Assembly (NCBI GenBank): GCA_032358165.1
Contig: JAALGY010000023.1
Span: 310,001 to 374,000, forward strand
Origin: Diplosphaera chodatii
Taxonomy: Eukaryota; Chlorophyta; Trebouxiophyceae; Prasiolales; Stichococcaceae
Direction: 5' to 3'
DNA length: 64,000 nucleotides
Position numbers and translations under genes: made by a program. This document shows, one piece after another, positions 23,199 through 33,000 of the stretch. The notes beneath the pieces were generated by a model. It was not told where the DNA came from. It ran no database searches and saw only the letters and a list, made by a program, of their open reading frames with translations. How positions within the stretch are numbered: the stretch's first letter is position 1; each line of letters begins with the position of its first letter.

Positions 23199-25027
23199 AT
23201 GAAGATCGGCGGTCGCACGCTCATGTGCCTGCTGGCTCTGCTTGCGGCTTCCACTGCTGCTCAGGGTAACACGCTATCAGACAGTCGTTGCAAGCATGCA
23301 GATGTCATTTCTCTACAATCTTGTCCCCAGGAATGCTGCCGCAGGCCAAACAAACTGTGCATATCGGCCTGCCTGCTGACTCGACATACAGCATCGTTTC
23401 TGGGCTTCCAGGGGTCAAACACAGATTCTCTTGCATGATCAGGAAGTCATCCGAAAGTGTCTGGTTATCACAGGCCAGCCAACTGCACCTACAACGCCCA
23501 CTGCAGCTCCAACACCCAAGCCGACTAAACCCCCACCGCCACCAAAGAAACCTCCAACACCCGCCGCCGCACCCAAGGCTGCCCCCGCCGCCGCCACCAC
23601 GCCTACAGCGCCCCCAAAGAGCCCTAAGGGAACTGGCGCAGTGCCACTCAAGTCCACCGCCGCAGAGGAGCCATCTCCCGAGGGAGAAGCCGCTGCTGGC
23701 GCGGTAATTCCCACTCCAACCCGCATCACCGCACCGTTGTCGGCTCAGGCAACCCCTTGGTATGTGACAGCCTGAACAATGCTGCTGTTATCACATCAGA
23801 CCCTGACGGTAAGTTTGTAAGTTTTACAAGTGGCTGCAAGCTGCCGTCATGCCACAGTGCAAGGCGTGGTGTCCATGACATGCAGGCTGTCGGCCCTGGG
23901 GGCATTCTGGCCCCGCTCACCCCGCTGGCCCCATCAGCCGAGGGGGCAGCTGGCCCAGTCCCGCTGAAGGGCGAGCCGATTGCATCGCCGCCATCGCCGC
24001 CGCCATCACCACTGGCTGCCGCGAGTGGGGTGAGAGCTGAGTGAACCTGCAGAAAGCGGGCTGAGGGCTGTTCTCGGGCAGTGTTTGTGTGGCATCTGCC
24101 CTTGCAACATCAGCCATTGCAGCACCGTATGCTTGGCCGCAGAGGGCAGTCTTGGGCAACTGAGCTGAGAACGCTGTTTGCAGCCATAGACGTGCTGATT
24201 TGGTGGCATCGCAGTTCCAAGGCACCTGCACTTCGCTCTCGGAGTGCACCTCGCAGCTGGGGCTGGATGGCCAGTCGACAATTGGGTGTGAAACAGCTAT
24301 GCGTGCCGAAGCTATTATGGTGCAACAGATTATGTCCTACTTCCTTGCCTGACTGGCCTGTGCTGGCCACGAAAGCTGCCAGATGCTGATGGCATATGAG
24401 GGTTTCTGCAGATACGACTGCGCCTGCAACAGACTGGATCCCGCCCTGTGCTCCACATCTGTCTGCTGTGTGACGGGTGCGTCATTGCAACATACTTGCT
24501 GGTTGCATGCTGCTCGCTGGTGATGAAAGTGCCAACCTGGCAGAGCATGCGTTGCATCTATCATTGACGCTGATAGCTGATGTGTTCTGCTACATGCAGA
24601 CGCACTGGAAGGCCCCAGCTGCCAGGTGCGCATACTTGGTTGCGGAATGCGAAGAGGCGCATGCAATCCTGTCAACGACGATGTGGAATTGCTGACCAGT
24701 GACTGATATGCTTTGCAGGGGTCGCTTGGTGCGTGTAGTGACCATGTCACACCCTTCTTAAGTCCTGTGCAAGCACAGTCAACTTGCAACAACTGGGTCA
24801 CGCATGATATGTGCAAGAGCACACCTGTGCATGCAACCTGAGATAATGCATGGCTGCCTGTGCAGACTGTTGCGGCAGCAAGGTGAGCTATGGCACAGGC
24901 CGCAGGCCCACAGCACGGCACGACTGCCATGTCAGAAGCCCGTCTTTGCACTGGTGCAGTGCCAATCATGCTTATGTTCTGTGGTGGCTTGCAGACCTGC
25001 GACGTCGACACCGGCATCTGTAGCTGA
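23199..25027 (+). CDS. Secreted Pro-rich/Cys-rich protein, family member 1
   Basis: The ATG at 23199 (context gccaccATG) gives signal peptide MKIGGRTLMCLLALLAASTA, AQG. A phase-1 intron (about 23253-23480) leads to a Pro/Ala/Thr linker starting QPTAPTTPTAAPTPKPTKPP with PPPPPKK, then GTGAVPLKSTAAEEPSPEG. A second linker exon (about 23884-24030) has LAPLTPLAPSAEGAAGPVPL and SPPSPPPSP. The Cys-rich exons are FQGTCTSLSECTSQLGLDGQ (about 24217-24285), YDCACNRLDPALCSTSVCCV (about 24412-24473), CCGSK (about 24870-24885), and TCDVDTGICS with TGA at 25025-25027. The Pro-rich linkers resemble hydroxyproline-rich wall glycoproteins. The Cys-rich core is shared with the two genes at 26-29.6 kb and with no family I know. 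It is probably extracellular. Confidence 0.65.
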
Positions 25028-26041
25028 AGATTCCCGACAGTCTCACAACGTATACAGGTGGGACCCATTCAAGACTCGCATGTGACACTCACCCCGCCAA
25101 GACAGTAGCAGCACTGGGCCGGTGCACCTGCACCTTGGGCTGCTGCCTGTGCGCATGCTGATGACGGCAGTCTCTATACTTGGGTCCTCCATTTTCGCCA
25201 TCTTGTTGGTATGTATGTGCAGAAGCGATGCTCACCAGCTGGAGCTCATCATACACAAACAATCAACGCACCGTCAGTCGGCACATCCTGTTGGCGCCTC
25301 CAGCTTCGACCAGACAGTCCGCGGCGCTGAAGATTCTACCATGACCGCCGCTGATCATGCTTGTAGCTTGGACATTTGTGACTTGGATTTGCAGCCGTGT
25401 GATGGCTGTGTCAGTGCAGCGATCCCAGTCAGCATTGAGCTCTCTGTCACGACGCTGGCTGGTATGCATTGACTGGTAGTGTGTACCGCAAGGGATGCAG
25501 TGCTGTTGAAGTTTAGCGCTGAGGAATTACTTTGTGCAGCATGTAGCGTTCTATGTGTGTTGTGAGCCTCATTTACTCGACTACGTACAGTTCCAACTGA
25601 TTTGCGCACTTGCTGGCATACCAAGGTCAGCTGCCTGAATTCAGGCACTCATGTACACAAGCCATCCAGTTACATGACTGAACAGTCTATGGTGCTGTTA
25701 CCTGGCTCTGTATGTTCAGGAATTATTGCATTGCCATACTTTCTGCTGATGCGTTCCAAACTCCTGCTACCTGGAACTCATCAGCACCTTACTCTCACCA
25801 CAGAAAACTGTTCAACCTTCGAAGCTCTGCAGGTATTTGCACATCAGATCATAAATACTGCATTGCAAGAAGAGTGTGTCAGCAATCGATAGGGAGGCCT
25901 GACTCTAATAAGAGCAATGTGGCTACAGCGCGTCACAGATGGCGTGCAGCATCACGACACTGACTCCCATGAAAGCGCGTGTGATGCATGTGCCAACCGC
26001 GGGCCGTGTCAGCTCGGGAATGTCACCTGCAGAAGGATATC
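25028..26041. other. Convergent 3' intergenic region
   Basis: About 1 kb between the stops of family members 1 (+) and 2 (-). Short open frames occur, but none shows homology, a signal peptide or splice continuity. Confidence 0.5.
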
Positions 26042-27553
26042 TCATGCGCAAACGCCTGTGGCAACGTTGCATGTTTTGCTGCCGCAACAGTCTGCATGTC
26101 GAAAAGCACAATTGATTGTTAGCCACTGTCGTTGGCGCTGCATATTGTGATACCAGTTTACTCTCTTGTGGGTAACTGGACTGTGCAAGATCAGAAGGAA
26201 CTCCTTCACCAGGAGTCTTGAAACACAGCGGTCCACGGAGGCTGCATTGCCCACAGAGACACTGGACGTCACTTGGTGTTGCACCGTGTATGCACTGGCT
26301 GATGTGCAAAGCTATGATCACCAAGGCCGAGGTGCGCTAGCTGCGCAGCAAGCAGTGGCCTGCACGGAGCTGCGTAGGCCCACCTGTCCGTGACACAGCA
26401 GGCGAGGGCCGCGGCATCGTTGTGGGTGGCGCAGTCGAAGCCTGCAGACCACCACAGCGGCTGCTGGCAAAGAGGCTGGGATGCCGGCACACACAGCACC
26501 CATGCACCATGCATATGCTAGCCTCTATTGCCAGGAGACCGTTTGACGCCACCTCATACCAGTGGCAATGGCTGCAACTGCATCCCCAGAACAATGCAGC
26601 AGGCACACTGCCTGCCCGTCATGATGTTATGCGAAAGTGTGGTAGTGTGGATAGGGTTCAGCACCGACAATGCGCACCTAGGGACAGCGATCCAGAAACG
26701 CCACAGTCCTGCAAGGTGCTTCCGCAAAACGCTGAGTGACTTCAAATCTGTGAACTTGACTGCAGCTGGATGCACTTAATCTCCACACTCTGATGCCCTG
26801 CGCACCTTGGGGGTCGTGCAAGCCTTGCCAGGAGTGAAGCCCTGCACACATGCTCGGCACAGCTGGAGCTGGTCAGCTTGGTTGCCGCAGGCAGAGCTGA
26901 GTGCAGCACCCCACTGCGCTGTTGTACATGCGAACACAACCTTCTTTGGTGTGCAGCATGAACACCAACCGCGTATGGCGAGTCAGCTGGCTCCATGGTC
27001 AGTCGGGCAGGAGTGGGCGCAGCTGCAGCAGCAGACCACAGGTGACGACATGCTGTGGTCAGGTTGTGCGGCTGGCCGTGAGCATGGTGCCCAGGCTTCA
27101 ACGCCCTCGTGCGTCTCCGTCATGTTTCATGAGTATCAGGTCTGCTGCAGCTCAGTGCAGGTGTAGTCTGCAGCTGTACGCGAGGGTGCATGCCTGGTGT
27201 GGCAGTTGGGGCAGCCGCCTTTGGTGCAGCAGCGGCGGCGGCGGTCGGTGCCGCAGTCAGCGCCACCTTGCCAGCCGTCGGCTGCCCTGCAACATCGATC
27301 GGTGCTAAGGCTGACGGGTCTGCAAGGTGTGTGTCGAGGGGCTCGTGGCATGCATGCACCAGCTGACAGTGCAAACTGGACCAAGGCTCTGCTACCACAG
27401 CATGTCCTGGTCACTGCCTCGATTAAGCATCAGGCTGATGATGCAGTTTCGAACGAGGAGACGTATCAACGAACAAGGTTCACCAAGGGCAGTCGAGGCC
27501 AGCGCCAGCAGCAACACTACTGCTGTCAGCAGGCACTTGCTCGATACCGCCAT
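26042..27553 (-). CDS. Secreted Ala-rich/Cys-rich protein, family member 2
   Basis: ATG at 27553 gives MAVSSKCLLTAVVLLLALAS then TAL, with a phase-1 donor as in members 1 and 3. The next exon (about 27315-27195) reads DPSALAPIDVAGQPTAGKVA then LTAAPTAAAAAAPKAAAPTA. Further exons: GFTPGKACTTPK (about 26843-26808), FDCATHNDAAALACCVTD (about 26448-26395), and a last exon with CCGSKTCNVATGVCA, TGA at 26044-26042. The exon order matches member 1, but the intron that splits CCGSK from TC in member 1 is absent here. The linker is alanine-rich instead of proline-rich. Function unknown; presumably secreted. The assignment rests on matching exons with the other two genes, and middle exons may be missed. 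Confidence 0.6.
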
Positions 27554-28095
27554 ATTTCCCGCTGCTACAGCGGTCACCTTGACAGCAGTGTTTGAACGTA
27601 TGGAACTGGGCTCGTGCAGATGGTTGGGCTCTTGCTGATGGACAACAGCGATGATGGGAGCTTGTGCTCGCACGAGGACACGGGTGCCTGAGGTTTGCCG
27701 AGCCTTGGCAGCTGTTGCTGGGCGGGGTGACTCAGCACGACGAATCACGTCAGAGATCTTAGCAGTGGCTGTGATGGCTCTGATCGGGTCAAAGCTTACA
27801 CATTAGTTGAAAAAGATTGCAAGTTGCTTGCCTGACCTTTGTGATCACCATCGATACGAACCAGTGTACCTTAAGGCTTGGGGCAAGCTTGCCAATGCAA
27901 GCACAGATAGACGGATCAGTAGCACCCAGGGAATGTCCATCGATGTGTGTGTGCACAGCGCCACTTCCATGATCATCAGCAGATACCCTGCATCCATGCA
28001 CACAAGCATGATTGAATCAAGTACTACTAGCCCGCGTGTAGACCCCACGCAAGAATGATGCTGAACCTGCAAACCTCACCTGCACGATGGCATCA
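27554..28095. other. Intergenic region
   Basis: Promoter side of family member 2 and 3' side of member 3, both on the minus strand. Nothing coding was seen. Confidence 0.5.
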
Positions 28096-29572
28096 TCAGC
28101 TGCAATCGTAAGGAATGTTGCATGCCGCGCCGCCACAACAGTCTGTGCAAGTGGCGCACTGCAGTGGACCAGTCTGCTAGCCGGTGCTGATGGACGTTCA
28201 TACAAAGGAGTGCATCTGGATGTGGCTATCATCTATCATCAATGGTTGGGCATCACCAGAGTCTTGGGAGCAGCGTACTCCACCAATGCTGCAACAGCCA
28301 GACATGTCACATGTCACAGACTATGCTCTGGACAGTATCAAATGAAGTAATTGACATACCATGCAACCGCGGTACCGGAGCGGCAGGTGATCAAGGCTCC
28401 GTGACAGGATGCTTGAGGCTGCTGCGGGTGTGCAGCGAGCTTGTAGCCCTTGGAAGCAGCAGCGGTCGCATCGGGTCTCACCTCGGTGTGACACAACAGA
28501 CCTGCCTGGCTTGACGCCATTGGAGGCACAGTCTACACCTGCAACATGACGAGATATCTGTCTATATACACACGTTGTAGACCGGAACATTTCAGACGGC
28601 ACGAGTCAACCCTCATGCGGACCCCAGGTACACAGAGGCTATGCTTGTCCAACAGAAGCGGTGCCCAATACATGGCCGTGGCCCCATCGCCCACCAAACA
28701 GTCCAGATGTGCAGTCCTGCAGCATTTGAGAAGAATTCTTTCAGAAACATTGTTCTTATCTGCGCAGAGACAAGAGGACCAGCTGTCTGATGTAGATGAC
28801 CATCGATCACTTCCACTTTGATTGTCTGCGCATTGCTGCCATACCTCGATGGTGTTGCAAGGCTTGCCAGGAGTGAACTCCTGCACACACTTATGCGACA
28901 TGGCGGCTGAAATTGAACAGCTTCCCACCGGTAGGTGCACTTGTGCAAACTGCACCTGACGGCAAGCTCTGTGGCTGCCGGCCCCCTCGATGAAATGTTC
29001 ACAGCACAACTGTCTAATTCTCACAACCCACCACGAATGGCGGGTCAGCCGCTTCCTGTTCCAGTGGTGCAGCTGTGGGTGGCATGACTGCAGCCAGGGG
29101 AGAGAACCGGCGGTCAGAGCCAGGGCGTGCATGAACGTGTGCAGTCCTACTGACATGATAGACCGTCGTCTCTGTCTGTCGGTCAGCTGGATGTGTGAGG
29201 ATGAGTGAGACACATCAACGTTGCAGCAGCGGATGCTGGATGCGTCGCGCTGCACTGCGCACCTGGCACGGCTGTGGGTGACGCCCCGCCAGCAGTCGGC
29301 GCAGCAGTCTTCAGCGGCACCTTGCCAGTGGCTCGTCCTGCACCAGGCACAGGCGGGGTGGCGGGGTTTGAAAGTGCTTGAGACATACGCACACTCTGGC
29401 GAAGTGAGGAAGCTGCGCCACAGACCAACATGTTGCGGTGAAGCGCCATCCGTCAAGTCAGACCGCCGAAACAGCCCAGATGGAGCAAGATCAAAGGCAC
29501 ACAGAGGTTACCAAGGACAGCAGTGGACAGCAGCACTGCTGCCAGCAGGCTGTTGCCAACGTTTACTGTCAT
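28096..29572 (-). CDS. Secreted Cys-rich protein, family member 3, possibly frame-damaged
   Basis: ATG at 29572 gives MTVNVGNSLLAAVLLSTAVL, with the donor at the same place and phase as its paralogues. The next exon (about 29358-29252) is ALSNPATPPVPGAGRATGKV then PLKTAAPTAGGASPTAVP. Then EFTPGKPCNTIE (about 28886-28851), an exon near 28532-28484 beginning VDCASNGVKPG, and a last exon with CCGGAACNIPYDCS, TGA at 28098-28096. In the VDCA exon, the conserved downstream CCVT sequence is present in the DNA but one frame off relative to members 1 and 2, so this copy may carry a 1-nt indel or use another splice. It lies in tandem with member 2 (same strand, about 0.5 kb apart), so a local duplication is likely. 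Confidence 0.55.
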
Positions 29573-30028
29573 GGTTAGCGCTGCTACTGGAACTACCGTA
29601 TCCGCAGCAGAAGAGCAATCGTGGATCACAGACAAGTGTCGACGACGACAGCAGTGCAGCGGAAGACGCCCACTTGCACCGAGTAAGTGAAGTTTGCAGC
29701 TTGTCGAGGCTGGCAAATTGTCGCTGAGGGTGATACGATAATGGTGCAACTAACAGGTGTAGAGGATCAGGCTGTGTTGGCCCGAGTGGGGTCAAAGCTC
29801 AGTTTGCAGTCGTTTTGCATTATCCCAGATGCATGCACCCCTGTGACATGACGTCACTCGCAGCATACAGTATGCAGATATGGCAGGAGCAGCGCAATCA
29901 ACAATCTGATCTGCCCTAGTGCAAGTGAACACTGATGTGCCTGCAGTTCGACTGAGAGTTGTTCCTGCAAGCCGGATGTGTAGTTATTTGGCCGGCAGTT
30001 TGGTGCTGCCAAGGTCTCTGGGCTCTGA
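29573..30028. other. Intergenic region
   Basis: Between the start of secreted family member 3 and the 3' end of the M16 protease gene, both minus strand. No coding feature seen. Confidence 0.5.
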
Positions 30029-33000
30029 TCATGGCAGGACAGGCGTCAGGGATGGAGACGGCCACAGCTCCTGCGCCCGCTTGAACGCCCAGATGTCCGT
30101 CACAACCAGCGGCGCAGGCGCCTGACTATCCCCACTCACAGCAGCGCCGCCATCAGCGCCTGTGCCGCCATTGCCGCTGCCATTGGCAGGGTCTGCTACG
30201 CAGCGCTCGGCCACACCGGCAGCGGGGCCGGCAGCTCCCTCTCCAATGCCGTCGCTGACCGCTGTGTCACCGGCGGCTGGCTCGCCGTCTGCGACCACTG
30301 CCGCTGGGCACTCGTCCACCCCGTTGGCAGCCTCAGCAGCAGGCTTGTTGCCGCTGCCACCACTGCCCCCACCAGCCACAGCAGCTGCTGACTCGGGGTT
30401 TGGCACAGCAGCGGCGACGTCTGCGCCGTCGGCGGCGCTGCTGGCACGGGCCAGGCGGCTGCTGGGGCGCCGGCCGCCCACGGAGCCGCTGCGGAGCTCC
30501 GACGACTTCGCTGCGCCGCCGCCGCCGCCGCCGCTGCCCCCGCGCTCCCCCTGGAACGCCGCGCCCGCTGCGATGCGGGCCAGCCGCGCCGCCGCGGCGG
30601 GCGACATGCTGTCCGGCAGCTGCGCGTCTGGCATCGCTGGAATTGCTGCCGCCGCCGCCCCTGGCGTGCCGGCCTGGTCAGGGGCGTGATCAGGCGCCGG
30701 GACGGGGGCTGCCGGCTGCGCCGGGGTGCCGTTTTCTGCGACGGGGCGGGCCCGCACGGCTGCGGGGGCGCTCGCGGCGGCGAGGCTGCTGCGGCGCGGT
30801 GCGGGGGCGGCCCAGTTGCCCAGCGACGGCACCCTGAGCTGGGGCTCCTGAGTAGTGCCCTGGCCATCGCCCTGCTGCCCGTCGGTCTGCCCCTGGCTGC
30901 CGGCGGCGTCAGCGACTGAGACGTCCTTCGCCTCTGCAGCAGCAGCAGTAGCCACGCATTGAGTGTGCTTTCGACCCGTGAAAGGCCCTGGCTGTCTGAC
31001 ATGCCCATGGCAACCGCTGGCTGACCACCAATCGCAGAGGTTGCCAACAGCTGGCACAATCAGCAGGTGCTCCCAATGTTGCAAATGACAGGGTCAATCA
31101 TATCCGCACCCTGCTCGGGGACTGCATCGAGTGTTGGCCGCCGCGTCAGCGGCTGCCCCGCAGCAACAGCCGCGGGCGCGCTGGCAGCAGCCAGAGTCCG
31201 CCGCAGCGCGGGCGCCCAGTTGCCGAGGGACGGCGGCCTCAGCCCCGGCGCCTCCTCCTCCTCCTGCCCCTCGCCCCGCTGCGCCGCCGTGCTCTCTGCG
31301 ACCGCAGCCATGCGCGCCGCCGCCGCCGCCCCCTTGTCAGATGCAGGCGCTGGGCGCGGGGGCTGCTGCGGCTGGCTGTCCCCCTGCTGACCTGCATGGT
31401 TGCCCAAGGAGGCCGCCCTGACCCCTGGGCCCTGAATGTCATCCGAGCGGCTGCGCTGCAGCGAGCCGCTGCCGCCGTTGGCTGCGAGTCCCTCGGCAGG
31501 CGTTTCCTTCGGCGGGGCCAGCTTCGCTACAGGGGCGCTGGCGGCCGCCACGCTGCGCGACTTGGCTGCCCAGTTGCCCAGGGAGGAGGTCTTGAGGGTG
31601 GCCTGCTGCTCTGGAGATTCTTCTTCAGCTCCCTGCTGCGCCTGGGCATTTGCTGCGATGCGCGCCATGCGGGCCGCGGCCGCTGGGGAGGTGATGGGGC
31701 TAGGGTTTGCTGGCTTTGCATCAGCGGATGGCGTGGGTGCGGCGCCAGCAGTGCAGGCGGCTGCAGGCAGTGCAGTCTTGGTGGCTTGCTGCGTGTCTAC
31801 CACAGCCGCTGCGGCAGGCTCTGCCACCTCTTCCGTGGCGCACGTCTGTGGGTCAGCGCTGCCATTTGCTGCTGGTGCTGCGGCTGCTGGAGCGCTGCCA
31901 AGCTCTGCCTTTTGCAGCTCGCTGGCTCCCAACACGTGCACGCTCAGCTTGCGCCGCGTGTTCAGCCCCACCACAACCTCCTGCATGACAGCACATGGTA
32001 CACAAAGCTAAAACCTACAGCTGACCGCCATGGCTGCGCAGGTATCTGCTGCCACAGCACAGCTTGGGGAAAGCATTGCAATGCAAGCGTGGACGTCCAT
32101 TAGGAGCATGGGCGTGGCAGCAGCAGCGCAGTCCACCGTCGGCAGTGCAGCCCACTCCACCTGTTTCCAACCCCGAGATGCTTTGCAGGCAACTTCACAG
32201 GGTTGGTCACAGGGTCTTCTCACCTCGAAGAAGGCGCGCAGGTCGGCGAGGGTGATGTGCTGCAAGGCGGCGACCTCGGAGGTGGGGCGGTCCCAGACGC
32301 GGGTCCCCGCATCCAGCTCCCCCCAGTGCCGCACCGCCAGCTCGGCCAGGGACTTGGGCGGATCCAGCTTGGACTTGGCCAGCTCCGCCACCTGCGACCC
32401 AGTTTGCTCAGACGGTGACGGCACCATCATGCAAACAGCTGAATGCTGTGCAGTCCGACAAGGCGTGCGGGAAGGCCAACTGCGAGAGTGCTGGCTCGTG
32501 GTGCAGCACCAGAACAGATACTCAACGCCAAGCCTCACGGTTGTGCACTAGTGGCCATGCTTGCCCCATGAGAGTTCAAGCCGTCAACCATGCCCAGAAT
32601 GTGTATATTGGCACCTCGGTGTATTGTGCAGCGACGTCAGCAGACACAGTGATAGTGGCAAGCCAACGTGCAGCATATGGAAGCTGTGCTGCTAGACTTA
32701 TCGCTGCTCTGGCTTCGCATAATCCTCGAGAATCCGCACCTGCTCGTCGAATTCGGCCTGCGGCAGCGCCGCCAGTCGCGCGCTGAAGGACTGCAGAAAG
32801 GTCTCGATGGCCGAATCCAGGTGTGCCACCGCATGCGTCGTGGACTGGATGATGAAGATCTGCGGGCGGCAGCCAGATGCATCAGATGTGACGGCGATGG
32901 GTGCACAGCAACCTGGTGCCTTTATGCCTGATGTCACAACCCCGATCAACCGTCAATCTCTCAGCAAAAGCTTCGTTCTGTACAGGGGTGCTGTCAGCTC

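Noticed and set aside
23288..23477. GMLPQAKQTVHIGLPADSTY read as exon 2 of secreted family member 1
   Set aside because: It runs out of frame with the Pro-rich linker. A direct phase-1 splice from AQG to QPTAP agrees with the two paralogues, so this is more likely intron, although it looks protein-like.
28533..29456. Open frame of 307 codons on the minus strand
   Set aside because: Only a short part (EFTPGKPCNTIE) is coding in this frame. The rest is intron of secreted family member 3, and the signal-peptide and linker exons are in other frames.
30162..30689. Plus-strand Ala/Pro/Ser-rich open frame of 175 codons
   Set aside because: It is the antisense shadow of the low-complexity insertion of the M16 protease.
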